A stretch of DNA of 64,000 nt from Erodium maritimum (taxonomy: Eukaryota; Streptophyta; Magnoliopsida; Geraniales; Geraniaceae). The position numbers were made by a program, and so were the translations under genes. This document shows positions 22,416 to 34,059 of the stretch, piece after piece. Within the stretch, counting starts at the first letter, position 1, and every line of letters begins with the position of its first letter. The notes beneath the pieces are model-generated. The model had not been told where the DNA came from and ran no database searches. It worked only from the letters and a program-made list of their open reading frames with translations. The stretch is from NCBI GenBank assembly GCA_963921825.1, contig OY997594.1, positions 14,885,001 to 14,949,000 on the forward strand. The letters are read 5' to 3'.

Positions 22416-22959
22416 CTTTTTTGATAAGCTCAAAAATTTATTAGTACGACTTATTTCAAAACAAAAATCGGAATACTTTGATTCAAGAAGAATCGGAGAA
22501 AAAAGTCAACGATTATAGAAGAGTTCTCGAACAGAACTAAGCGGCTAAACCCCGAGAAACAGAAGGACTAAAATTCCAAAACCAACACAAGAAAGAAACG
22601 AAACAAAATCAACCCTCATCCGTGACCCACTCTTCACCTTCCGAAGTTAAGTTTAGATCGTCAAAGGCCTTCGGTTGAACAGGTTGAGCTTTTTGAGTGT
22701 TTCAGACTTGCGTGATATGCTTCCAAACGTCAACAAGATTCACGATTCTTTCACGACTCAAAGAACGGACTCTTGGTTTGGATTTAGCAACATAATAATC
22801 CAAAGGGTGTTTAGGAGACTGACTCATGTGTTAGGGGTCGGAGAATGACATTCTTCCAAGGACTACCCTGCTCTAAATTTTGTACCGAATCAACCCTATC
22901 AGACGTCTTCGTAGCCTGCTCGTGAGACACAACAATTGGTTCAGGTTCCGCCAAACCGG
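22416..22959 (-). mobile_element. 5'-truncated LINE 3' fragment, minus strand
   Basis: TTTTTTGATAAGCTCAAAAA at the left end is the complement of the common LINE 3' terminus. An exact 10-bp TSD, CTTTGTAAAC, lies at 22406-22415 and 22960-22969. The fragment contains only a 3' UTR and a short tail of an open frame (about 22811-22959, minus), presumably the ORF1 or ORF2 end. The family is the same or close to the element at 16253-16430. Confidence 0.75.
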
Positions 22960-23125
22960 CTTTGTAAACTAGTTTTTCAAAAGAGGATGTTGACAAAATT
23001 TTACTGATAAATCAGTAAGATTATTACTTGACCAAATCTAGTTGACATATGATACTTCAAAAGCAACTATCTCTTTATCTGTTTTTTGTTTTGATAAAAT
23101 AGATTTTTATTCATTAGGATACTGA

Positions 23126-25690
23126 ATGGCTACTCAAAATACTATTGCAGAGATCAACTACATGGGCTCTCTTTACTCTGACCCTCCTAGTATCAAATTG
23201 AAAGCAGCTGAGCATTTCAGCAATCATTTTAAAGCTCAGACTCATGGGCTTTGGGGGCTCCCAGACCTCCCTTTCAAAAGGATATCTCCCCTTCAAGCTT
23301 CTCTTTTGACAGCTCCTTTCAGTACTGATGAGGTTTTTACTGCTATTTCCTGCTGCAATGGATCTAAAGCCCCTGGTGCAGATGGATTCACTTTAAAGTT
23401 TTTCCTTGTCTGCTGGGAAATTATTAAGCCAGAGTTTATGAACTTCATCCATGCCTTTCATGCTCATGGAACTATTCGGAAAGGCAATGATGCAACCCTC
23501 TTAGCTCTTATCCCCAAGATGGAACACCCTTCCCTCTTCTCAGAATTCAGACCTATCAGCCTTGTCTCTGCTCCCTACAAGATCCTTGAAAAGGTCCTAT
23601 CCCTAAGATTAAAGCAAGTTATCAGCAATATTGTGAGTGATACTCAAACAGGCTTCATCAAAGGCAGACTGATTCTGGATGGGGTTCTTATTGCCTCAGA
23701 GCTCGTTCACTCCATCAAGAAGTCAAAGGAGCAGGTTACTATAATTAAACTTGACTTTGAAAAGGCTTTTGATTCTCTAAGCTGGGATTATTTGGATCAT
23801 TGTTTTGTTGTAATGGGATTCAACCAAACCTGGAGACTTGGATGAAGAAGTGCTTCCAAGCTCACATATCTGTTCTCATCAATGACACTCAATCTGAGGA
23901 GTTTCTAATGGGGAGAGGGATCAGACAAGTTTGTCCCTTGTCCCCCTTTCTGTTTGCCATTGCTGGTGAAGGGCTCCACCAAATTATGTGCAAGGGGATT
24001 AGAGAAGGATGATTTGCAGGTTACAAATTTGGAAGCAATGGTCCTGAGGTTTCTCATCTGCAATTTGCAGATGACACCATCATGTTCATCAAAGGTGGCC
24101 CCTCAGAACTAGACAATCTCAAATTATCCCTTATCAGCTTTGAACTATGCTCTGGCCTAAAAATCAATTACTCAAAATCCAGCTCATGTGTATTGAACCC
24201 CAGCTCCTTCTCTGATGATTTAGTGGCAGAAATTCTGGGTTGCTTTACCTGTTCACTTCCCATCCCTTATCTTGGGTTCATGCTTGGTGCAAACCCCAGA
24301 AGAATCAAGACTTGGGACCCCATTGTCTCAAAATTCAAAAGAAAGTTAAACATTTGAGCTTTGGTGGAAGGCTAACCCTATTGAAATCAACTCTTAATGC
24401 ATTACCCTTATTCTACTTATCCCTAATGAAGGCTCCTATTGGTGTGATCAACAAGCTTGAAAAGTGGAAAAGGACATTTCTTTGGGGAGTAAGCCTATCC
24501 AAGAGAGCCTTTCACAAGGTCAATTGGGGAACCGTTTGTTTGTCTAAGGAGGAAGGAGGTCTTGGGGTTAGATCTTTATCCAAGATGAATGAGGCCCTCC
24601 TCTCTAAGTGGTGGTGGCGTTTTTGTGAGGAATCAGACTCCCTTTGGAAGCTTGTGCTGTGTGCTAAGTATGGCTGGAAATCAGAGGACTGGAATTTATT
24701 TAAAGCAGGTAACCTGGATAAATCTTCTTGGTTAGGGCATCTCCAGTCCCTAACTAAAGATCATGTCTTCTGCAATCTATTTGGACAATCTGGAATCACT
24801 TGGAGTATTGGCAATGGAACTAGAATTAACTTTTGGTGTGATATATGGATTGGGGACATATCTCTGAAGGATGCCTTTGGAAGACTCTATATCTTGGTTC
24901 TAACAAAAATGGCAAGGCAATTGAATTTTTGGACGGCTTAAGCTGGAAAATCGATTTTGTTGGGGTTAGCACCAATTGAGAATTTTCCCAAATCTCCTTG
25001 CTGAACAGCCTTGTTTCCAACTTCTGCATAATTTCAGAGCTTCAAGATATACCAAAATGGAATGCTCACAATGATGGGTACTCTGTCAATAATGCTTACC
25101 ATTGTCTGCAACCTAAAGGTAACCACACCTCCTGCGGTTCAGTCCTTTGGATTCATGGTGTCTCACCCAAGCATGCCTCGTTTTCTTCGCTCTTTTGTTT
25201 GAATGCAATACCAACAAAATGCTTCTTGGAAGACAGGGGGTTCAGAATCTCTCTGCATGAATGCCTGTGTGTTTTCTGCAAGACCAATTTTGAGGATGCC
25301 AAACATCTCCTCTTGCACTGTCACCCTGTTTGGACACTTTGGAGCAACATTCTGAAGTGGTGGTCCATTTCTTGGGCTATTCCATCTGAATTGGGTCTGT
25401 TAATGGCTTCATGGGAAGGGCTTGTTCATCGACATGCTGTGAAATACTGGATGGGTTTAGCTAGCTTGTCATTGTGGGAATCTTGGCTTGCTAGAAACGC
25501 ATGTGTCTTCAACTCGACTTCTGCAGATTGGGGCAAGATTCTCTCAAAAATTCAGGTGAACTCGTACCAAGCTCTGAAGGCAAGGGATGGCTTGAAGCTC
25601 TTCTTCTCCTTAACTGAATGGTTGAGGGCTCCTATGTCATGCACCAAAAAACATCTTGCAGCCCCTCGATCAATCATTCAAGCGAGCTGA
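23126..25690 (+). pseudogene. LINE ORF2 remnant: reverse transcriptase + zf-RVT
   Basis: In order: KAPGADGFTLKFF, LIPKMEHPSLFSEFRPISLV, TGFIKGRLILDGVLIASELV, motif A KLDFEKAFDSLSWDYLDHCF (23748-23808), GRGIRQVCPLSPFLFAIAGE, catalytic LQFADDTIMF (near 24060), LKINYSKSSSCVLNPS and IPYLGFMLG. Then come the connector (FGGRLTLLKSTLNALPLFYL, KVNWGTVCLSKEEGGLG) and zf-RVT with CVFCKTNFEDAKHLLLHC (near 25270-25320). Breaks are a frame change near 23830, TGA at 24010, a frame change near 24350 and damage near 24890-25000. No RNase H follows; the remnant ends at 25690 in a 3' UTR. Confidence 0.92.
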
Positions 25691-25877
25691 TAATGTTGTT
25701 TTGCTCTTTTCCTTCGAATGCTTAATTAATTAGCTAGTTTCAACTTAGCTTTGGCTTTGTAATGACCGACTGGTCTTTTTGCTCCACTATGAGCCTGTAA
25801 TCCGGCTGCAATTGCAGCATCCTCCAATCCAATCTTTGGTTCGGTTGGATAATAAAAACCCTCGTTGATCAAAAAAA
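23130..25877 (+). mobile_element. 5'-truncated L1-type LINE with 11-bp TSD
   Basis: ATACTGAATGG occurs at 23119-23129 and, after the A run, at 25878-25888. The insert starts within ORF2 just upstream of reverse transcriptase and ends with AATAAAAACCCTCGTTGATC plus poly(A). The endonuclease and ORF1 are missing, so this is a classic 5'-truncated insertion. The ORF2 remnant has only a few breaks, so the insertion is fairly young relative to other LINEs in the window. Confidence 0.92.
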
Positions 25878-25972
25878 ATACTGAATGGATAAGAATCATC
25901 TACGCTAAAACACTTCATAATCATTAGAGTATAATTAAAGTTCATGTATATATAGCTTCTTCATTAGATTAA

Positions 25973-26571
25973 GCGATAATTCCATTTTAGTACCCTAAAA
26001 CTTTCGGATTTCGTTTTTAGTACCCTAAATGTTTTTTGTGCCACTTCAGTACCCTAAATCTTTATTTATTCCAGTTTAGTACCCAACGTCTGATTTTCCA
26101 TCCAATGTTGTTAACTTTCCATCCAATGAACATAAAATGTCCAAAATACCCCTCATATTACATCAAATTTTCAAAAATTTGCCATTGAATTTAATTTTTT
26201 TATCTATAAAAATCAGGTTTTTTTAATAAAAATTATATTTTAATTAAAAAAAATCAATTTACTGTTTTTAAAATTAAGTTTTTATTTAAAAATTAATTTA
26301 TATATGAAAATAAAAATCAAAAGTCAGTTTTTATTTATAAAAAATCATTTTTATTTTTCAAAAATTCAATTTTTTAAACTATCTAAGGGTAGTTTTGGTA
26401 TTATTATAAGAGATAGGGTCATGTGCAAGGCACATGACGTTTTTCCATCCAAAAATGGCGGGTACTAAACTGGAATAAACAAAGATTTAGGGTATTGAAG
26501 TGGCACAAAAAACATTTAGGGTACTAAAAACGAAATTCGAAAATTTTAGGGTACTAAAATGGAATTATCCC
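25973..26571. mobile_element. Mutator-type MITE, 599 bp, ~113-bp TIRs
   Basis: A 9-bp TSD, TTAGATTAA, lies at 25964-25972 and 26572-26580. Long TIRs begin GCGATAATTCCATTTTAGTA and, on the other strand, GGGATAATTCCATTTTAGTA. They stay alignable for about 113 bp with few mismatches, ending near TCCAGTTTAGTACCC. The interior is AT-rich and non-coding. The 9-bp TSD points to a Mutator-like origin. It resembles the longer element at 50389-57215 in subterminal words (CATGTG...CACATGAC, then TTTTCCATCC). Confidence 0.9.
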
Positions 26572-26580
26572 TTAGATTAA

Positions 26581-27581
26581 ATGTATAGGGACATTAACGT
26601 TTTATTAGACTTCTAATTACTTATGTACTATAGGCTCTACTCAGTTTGAATAGTACATGTAATTAACATCAACGAGAATTGCCTATCTTTCATGATATCA
26701 AAGTTATTGATTGTAATCTTTGGTCAAAAGCTATAGCTTTGCCCACTTGCAATCCTTGACAGACAAATTATGTACTTGGTAAAGGTCTTGATTCATATCG
26801 TTTCTTAATTAGATGTTGTGATTGTACTTCTTAGTATCTTAGAATTGTTTTTTGTGGGTCTTCTCTGTCCCCAACGCTTTGTTGTTGGGGGTTCGTCGGT
26901 TAAGTATTGTCCACCGACGAATGGTTGTAGGTTGTTGTGTCTTTGTTTGAAGACGTACATATTCAGTTTCTAGGGTGTATAAAGTGTCGATGGGTCTTTG
27001 TCCCCGACCTATCTCTTTCTCTTTTCAGTGATGGTCGTCGACTTGTCAGTCACCGTCTCTTTGAGTTGGTGCTCCCGATGAGATAGTGTGTTTTTTTACA
27101 GCTCTGATTAGGAAACCAGTCGTTTCGTTTTTTGGCTTTTCATTAGTTTATCTAGGTTTTCAGACCTGCATTTAGTGTTTTGGTTACCTCTTGTTGAGTA
27201 ATTGGGTTGTTTTTTTGTAGTTAGACGTGAGCTTCATGGTTGGAAAATCGAGTACGTTTAGACCTTTATTAGGTAACTTTGTTCTCTCCCTTTTCTGGGT
27301 TTGTTGTATCAGTTGTGCTTCTTGGTTGAAATACTTGGGTAATAGACCTGTTTTGGTCCATTGTTTGGACTTAGTTTCTTAGTTTGAGGTGCTTCTTTGG
27401 CATGCTTCGGGTTGTAAGTTTGTTTCGGTTTGCTTCATGGTTGAAATATCCGTGTATAAGATTGGTGAACCCATCTTTGTTTTTGTTTAGGTTACTTATT
27501 TTGCAAGTTTACTTACGTTAGGGATCTTATTTAAGGTTGTATTAGTTTGTAAGTTTCCTATATTGAGGGGTTTCTCCATGC
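26581..27581. other. Unassigned T-rich region, possibly a LINE 3' UTR
   Basis: T/G-rich, with no open frame. To the right of the solo LTR, TTCTTAAAAAATTATTGATT followed by an A run (about 30660-30687) looks like a LINE 3' end, so this region plus 30647-30690 could be one LINE tail split by the LTR. No TSD pair was found. Confidence 0.3.
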
Positions 27582-27586
27582 CTTGT

Positions 27587-30500
27587 TGTAAGAACCGCCC
27601 CCGGTCGACCCCGGTCGAACCGGTGAAGTTTGGTAAAAGTTGACTTTCCGTCGGAAAAGTCAACAGAAGACTCTGGAAGTCATTCGGGACCTTTCTGGGA
27701 CCCCAAAAGCTTATCCGTTGTTACGATTAGCTTAGTTGGGTCGTTTCCTTCCAAGTGTGTAATTTAGAGAAAAAGTCAAACGCTGGTCAAACTAGGTCTA
27801 ATTAGAGGCTAAATCGAATTAAATTAATTGTGCTGAGATATTTTGGGGTAGAGGTGGACCCCACATGGACACATGTCCATGGTGGCTTGGGTGAGAAGAA
27901 ATAGGGGAGAAAGGACCATCTTAACCCTAAAAGTTTGGGCATAAGGGGCAAATGAGCAATAGGGCATTATGGACATATCAACCCTAGGTTAAAGGCTACA
28001 CGTGACAAATATTTCAGCCATATTATAGTGTGGCCGAAATTTAGAGAGAAGAGAGAGAGAGAAAGCCATTGAAGCTTTAAGAAGAAGAAAGGAAGGGTCT
28101 TTGCGCGGTTTTCATCTCAAATCTCCTCAAAAACCTCATTTTCCTCTTCATCTCTCTAAGTTCTAAGGTAAATCTTCAGTCAAAACTCTTTTTAATGAAT
28201 TTTAAGTTATGAGTTTGATAGAAAAAGCTTGAAATAGGATTGGGTTTTTATGGGTTTAAGGTTTTGTTGATTAAATGTTTGATTCATGGAGAAAAGTAAT
28301 AGATTTTGATAGAAATCAATTAGGTTTTGTTGTTTTGATGAAACCCAACATGGGTATTGAAGTATGGAGGTTTTTGGGTCTGTTTTGGAGGTTTTTGGTA
28401 GATAAAAATGGAGTTTTGGGGGTTTGTTTTCGTGGAGAAGAAGCTAGAGGAAGAAGAAGGACGGAACTGTCAGACCCGTCACGGATCCGTGACGAGGACC
28501 GTGACGGTGAACATCACGGTTCCGTGACCCGAACCGTCACGTCACCCGTGATGGTGAACATCACTGTTCCGTGACCCGAACCGTGATGGACCAGAATTGG
28601 GTCTTATGGGCCCATTTTAGTCGTTTTCGGGAAATTAGGACGGATATCTATAACCGAGCCTATTGGGGGTTAATTTGGGATGTCACCTCTTTAAACCGCC
28701 CTTGAATTACTATTAATTCTCATATTTCTTGTGATCTTAGACGTTGTACCCGAGCACGGCGGAGGAGGCTATTAGGCGACTCGTCTTGGCTTGCGTTTGG
28801 AAAGCGATCGAGGTAGGGAAAAGTAGCGAATACCGATTCCATTGCGGAAAGTTACTAGAATTGCATATAGGACGTTAATAACCGGCAAAGTCTTAGAATC
28901 GCATATAGGATGTGAATAACTAGTGTACTCGCATTTAAATTATGGGAATTGTCGTGCTGTAGTATCGCATGTGGGTCGGTCGTGCCCGTAGGATTGGGTG
29001 TTGATTGCAATTGCTTGTGATTAGTAGCATGCACTATGTGATTGTGGTATATCTGTCATTGAATCGAGGATCATGATATGATATGCTCGGTATGATATGT
29101 TGGTATGATATGTCTGGTGTGATATGTTTAGTATGACGTGAACTACTGCCTTGTGATATGATCAGGTGATTGATAGACCGATGTAATGTGTTTCGGTAAG
29201 ATTGTTTTTGTAAAGATATACCGTGTGTTCTGGTATGATACCTATACCGACGGAGAATTCCGGTATAGGATATCTAGACCGATGATGTGTTCCGGTATGA
29301 TATCTATACCGACGGAGGATTCCGGTATAGGATATCTAGACCGATGATGTGTTCTGGTATGATATCTATACCGACGGAGGATTCCGGTATAGGATATCTA
29401 GACCGACGATGTTTTCAGTATGATATGTTTGAGGATGTTGTTTCGGTCCGATATCGTGACTGAGACTGTGCCAGCTCTGGCACGATATGTTCCAAGGCGG
29501 TGTGTTCCGGTCCGATATCTATATCGATGGATGGTTCCGATATAGATATCTAGACCGAGGCTTCCGGTACGATATCTATACCGTGGAGGATTCCAGTATA
29601 GGATATCCAGGCCGAGTTTCAGTTCCGGTGCGATACCTGTGCTGCATGTGCGATTACGGTACAGGGGATCTAGAGCTGAGGAGGGTGTTGCCAGAGCAAT
29701 GTTTATACCGTACCTCGAGATGGTATGTGTGATGTGATAAGGTGCGCCTGCCTTCCGACTAGGTGTAGGTAAAATGTGCTTGTGCCCCGTGTTACGGGAA
29801 GATATACCCGACCGACGGAGGATTCCGGTCCGCTATATTATGAGTTGCCCCGAGGAGCCGTTTTCCGGGAAGATGTTCAGGCCGATGTGGCTTCGGACGA
29901 CGTGATAAGTCAGGTTGTTGATAGCTGGCGCATTGCTCTGGAATACCATAGGTGGCAGTGATTGTCAATGATATTATTCTGTGTGTTGATCTGTTTTGGT
30001 TGCTATGATTGCTTATGCATGCTCTGTGATGTTCTGTGAATTTGAAATACAGATATACTTGAGTTTAGTGTATTGTCGTGCGAGTTAGCACGTGTGGTCG
30101 GTTGCGAGATAATCGTGGTAGTTGTCCATCGAGAATGGATTGGGTGACAGTGGCTAAGGGCATAGTCGTTAAGAAATGCGTGAGTTCGGTTCAGTGTAGA
30201 GTTTGATCTACGGGCTGCTCCTGAGGGAGGATCAATCGTTGTCTTTGAGTACTTGTTGAAAGAGTTTTATTTATTGCTTTACTAGTATGCCTTAATTAGA
30301 CGGTTACTCGTGGTGACAAGCTGATAGCTCATCCCCTTAACTACTTTTTCCTACTGAGCGAAAGTTCACCCATTTTCTCTACTGTTCTACAGGTTTTGAG
30401 CAGGATATGGTTTAGAGGACGTCTTGGAGCTTGGGAGCTCATCAGAGTCCGGGTGTTATTTATTCAGTAGTGACGTACTCTCTGGATTTGTATTAAACCC

Positions 30501-30646
30501 CGTTTATTTTGGATTTTGAGCGTTGACTCGGTATTGTTGATTTTAAACAACTTATTGGAACGTTATTTCATTTAAACTTGTTTTAATTATTATTATATTT
30601 TAGTTCACGTCTCGAGTCCGATCAAAATCGGATTTGAGGCGTGACA
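27587..30646 (+). mobile_element. Solo LTR (3060 bp) with perfect 5-bp TSD
   Basis: It starts TGTAAGAACCGCCC and ends GAGGCGTGACA, with CTTGT at 27582-27586 and 30647-30651. It carries donor-like CGAGGTAGGGAA (GT at 28813), a tandem array (29222-29610), the CTGAGCGAAAGTTCA hairpin (near 30353) and acceptor-like TTCTACAG|GT (30392). Words of the type CGTGACGG/CCGTCACG near 28470-28580 form short inverted repeats. There is no internal coding region, so it is a recombination product. Confidence 0.92.
29222..29610 (+). repeat. Tandem array, about six ~60-bp units, inside the solo LTR
   Basis: Each unit carries CGGTATGATATCTATACCG, then GGAGGATTCCGGTATAGGAT and ATCTAGACCGA. The words GGTATAGGATATCTAGACC and GGTATGATATCTATACC are near-palindromic. 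The core GGAGGATTCCGGT is shared with the 92-bp array of the inverted LTR at 7207-8030. Confidence 0.85.
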
Positions 30647-30823
30647 CTTGTCATCTATTCTTAAAAAATTATTGATTAAAAAAAACAATAAAGAGCAATT
30701 TGAAGTTACAAGTGATTTAACAACTATACTATCACAAAGCAAAAGCAAGGGAATGAAAGGAAGGAACCATATCATTATTAGAGGATAGTTGATGTTGTCA
30801 ATGGAGTGCTAGAGCACAGCATT

Positions 30824-32526
30824 TCACAGTTCATGGCGGTCCTCGGTGCCATAGTTTTGACGAATTGCATCTGATGCGTAGGATAAAAAGATAGCAATCA
30901 ACGGTATTAGGATGAGCGCAACACTTTTCCAGAGGAGCCACGTTGTAGTCTTGAGTCTACTGCAACACCATGAGATGTTGTTAGCCATCCATTTCAACCA
31001 GTTCCATCTCCATCTCCATCTCCTTCCAAACGCGATCACCAAAATTGATAACACAATCAGGTATATTAGAAAGAGGGTGTGGAAAGTAGAGAAGCGTAAC
31101 CAAATAGAAACATCCAAGTCAGTGACCAGAGCAATCCCACTGAAGAAAGCGTTGACGCCAAAACCCACGCTAAAATACAAGATGGAACAGAGAAAATATA
31201 AGCGGAAGCTACTAGTGACGGGCGTGTATGGAACGAGTGGTAGGACTAGAAGAGTAGTTGTTGAAAAGAAGAAGCAAAGGCCACAGTCATAGATGAACTC
31301 GAAGAAGCTGTCTGGGTATAGTTCTCTGCTGATAGATTTCCCTGGCATGTGTCTCTTGTCGTCTCCTACATTTATGTTGATAGGGAGCAACTCTATCATG
31401 TCGTATCTCAAGTATTTCATAAGTAAGTTATAAATATAAAGGCTCTGTGGGGCCGACGGTGCCAATGATGGGGGTTGAGGGCTGGGGGCTTCCCCTGCAT
31501 CAACACTGCTGATTCTGCTCCTCTGCACTTGTGTTGTGGATCGGCTCGTGTTGCCCCAATCTGTCCATAGACCACCAGGTGGGTTCAGTGCTGCCTGAAA
31601 TGATTGTGTTGCAAGCAGCACTGCTACCACCATCACCACACTGTAACTTACCTTCTCCTTCTTTGGATCTAAATCACTTGATGATGACATTTGGTTGTCA
31701 TTATTTATGTGAATTCGATGGTCGTTGTGAATCTGAGTACCTGTTGCAGCTGCTCTGAGTACATCTTTTATGTCTTTGGAATCAACTGACCCATCAGCTA
31801 TACTTGTTCTCTCAGCCATATCCAAAGCTGTTAAATTGGCTGAGTTTCTGGCACTCACGTTCCCACTTGCTTCATTCACTATCAGCTTCACCATCTGCAC
31901 ACATACTAGATTAACACATCTGCTATATATCTCACTAAATTAACTAAGGAAAATATGTTCCTGCCTGTAAATTCTGGAGCTCTACAGCAAGATGCAGGAT
32001 GGTTTGACCAAACTCATCTTGGGAGTTGAAGAACGCGTTCATGTCGAGGTTCTGTTCCCTGAGGAAACCAATCAAAGGCCCTAGAGCTCTGAATTGGTTA
32101 TTGATGACGGCGAGATGGAGTAGAGTCTCACCTCTCTGCGTTCTCTTTAAAGCTGTCTCCGGATAAGCCTTGATCAGTTGTTGCACAACATCACTCTTTC
32201 CTCTCATGACTGCACAGTGAAGAGGAGTCCTACCGCTCTGGTCCTCCTCTTTGTCAATGCTGAGCATGTGCTTAACCATGTCCAAGTAACCTTTGGATGC
32301 GGCCAGGTGCAGGGGAGTGAAGCCTTGTTGATTCCTCTCCACTGCAAGATTCTTGTTGCGCTCCATCAACAACCTTGCAAAATCTACATGGCCAAGCAAG
32401 CAAGCAACGTGCAGAGGAGACTAGTGTTACTTGGTGGAGGATCAGAGGCTCATCATTCACTAATTGTTCCAGGGCGGCCGTGTCTCCCGCACGAGCTGCC
32501 TCCAACAATCTGCCACCGGAACTCAT
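30824..32526 (-). CDS. Ankyrin-repeat/PGG-domain membrane protein (frameshift in exon 1)
   Basis: Two exons on the minus strand: 32526-31965 (ATG at 32526) and 31894-30824 (TGA stop). The intron of 70 bp (31964-31895) starts CAG|GCAGGA and ends GTGTGCAG, i.e. GC-AG, and keeps phase 0. The N-terminal half has ankyrin repeats (GFTPLHLAASKGYLDMVKHM, SGRTPLHCAVMRGKSDVVQQ, GETLLHLAVINN, GQTILHLAVE, LTALDMAER). Exon 2 begins with the PGG domain (SYSVVMVVAVLLATQSFQAA, then NPPGG) followed by about three further membrane helices. The family includes ITN1 and ACD6, membrane proteins of stress, salt and defence signalling; no specific orthologue can be assigned. Exon 1 is 562 nt, one base out of frame: the break is near 32420, between the first ankyrin segment (ILHQVTL) and LHVACLLGHVDFARLL. 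It may be a true null allele, a recent pseudogene or a sequence error. A weak TATA-like CAATATAAGTA lies at about 32581-32591. Confidence 0.85.
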
Positions 32527-32734
32527 TTTCACTCCACAATATATATCTCGAGGCAAGTGTGTTAACAAAATTTGAAAGGCTACTTATATTGATTGACCGG
32601 ACTGGTTCTTCTCTCTATGTATATTCTATATCTACCTACTCTTACCTACTGTATTATGTTGTATTCTTTATTGCTAAATAAATAAAAATGACTTGGATCA
32701 TGAGGAGAAGGTTCGATTATGTGTTCAAAGTTAC

Positions 32735-32930
32735 TTATTAGTGTCTTCTTTGTTCTTTCCCCCTTCTCTTACCTTTTTAATGTTAAACTTTCTTAATTCC
32801 CATTTTGAAAACTACCCCTTACTTGTTTCTTCTTTGTTCTTTCTATATATTTCAACGTTTTTAAACATATCAAATGTTTTTATTTGATTATTCTATCCCT
32901 ACTCCGACAGTTATGTATTCTCGAAGAGAG
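32735..32930. repeat. Dispersed ~195-bp repeat, copy A
   Basis: From ATTAGTGTCTTC to TCTCGAAGAGAG, this matches 40769-40959 in the same orientation with scattered substitutions and small indels. No coding potential and no clear terminal repeats. Copy B lies directly after a copia RNase H remnant, so it may be part of an unidentified element. Confidence 0.75.
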
Positions 32931-33639
32931 GTTTTCCAAGAAATTTTTCAGCTGCATTGATCCTTTGGTTTTATTTGGTAAGAGAAGGGTCAGCATATTG
33001 GTTTGATGGTTATACCTTCAACTATAGGAGGTATTGCCACTGGTTTGGCTGTGTCACGCCTTTAATTTCAGTAAACCGAACTCAGAACGCGAATGTTTAA
33101 AACAATAAAACATTTTGAAACCTTTTACATTAATCACTTTAAAATCACCATTTGTTCATCAAAAATAATCATTTACAACTTAAAGGTACGTCCCAACAAA
33201 TGGACAAAAGCAAGGTATACGTCGCTAGACTCAAAAGTAAACCCGGAATCCCGCTCCTAGCTCTTCAAGCTTCAGAAGCTCACCTAATCCAACCTGCGAC
33301 CGGTACCTGTAGGAAAAGCAGCTAGGGTGAGCGTTCGCTCACCACCACGGATAACAGACTGACTACGGCATACTTAGCAGACAATGCCAGTAACACCAAC
33401 AACCAACTCAACACCGGGGGTCACTATCCCCAAACTCAAGTAACCCGACTGACACACACACACTGATACTTTCCTCAACCGACTCAACACTCGGACACGT
33501 AAAGTAGACCCGACTCAACGATTGACGACCTCCTCAAAAGACACGACAGAAAACCACGCAACACCCAAGATCACAAAGGATCGCACAACAAACAAGATCA
33601 CAAAGGATCGCACGCCAGCTGCTCAGTAACCCCATCTCT

Positions 33640-33990
33640 CTCTCGCCCTTTACCGATCCCTGTCAGGTCAGGCGGTCGACCTGCCGCGCAACTTCTCCCG
33701 ATCTCAGTCGGAAGGCTACCCCACAACCTCTCCCCTACCCATATATCAGTCGGGTGACTAGCCACACCCGCGCAAACCACGAAACTTCTCCCGACACACA
33801 GCCGGGAGGCTACCCCACAACCTCTCCGCTTCCCCCGATCCCAATCGGGAGGCTAGCCACACCACCAACCTCGCAATCCTTCTCCCGATCCCAGTCGGAA
33901 GGCTAGCCCACAACCTCTCCGCTTCCCCCGATCCCAGTCGGGAGGCTAGCCACACCACGCAACTTCCCCGACACAAAGTCGGGTTTCCAA
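33640..33990 (-). repeat. Tandem repeats with CCCGATCCCAGTCGGGAGG core in the solo LTR
   Basis: Five or more units contain CTTCTCCCGA, CAGTCGG(G)AGGCTA and ACCTCTCCGCTTCCC in varying combination. Each core is a near-palindrome (CCCGATCCCAGTCGGG). Confidence 0.75.
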
Positions 33991-34059
33991 CCTCAGGTAA
34001 CCACAATCACAATCACAAGCAAAGTTCAACAAACAGCAACAACGCAGGTTCAACACTCC

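Noticed and set aside
30912-32681. Plus-strand frames (30912-31292, 31531-31758, 32178-32681)
   Set aside because: Antisense shadows of the ankyrin/PGG gene.
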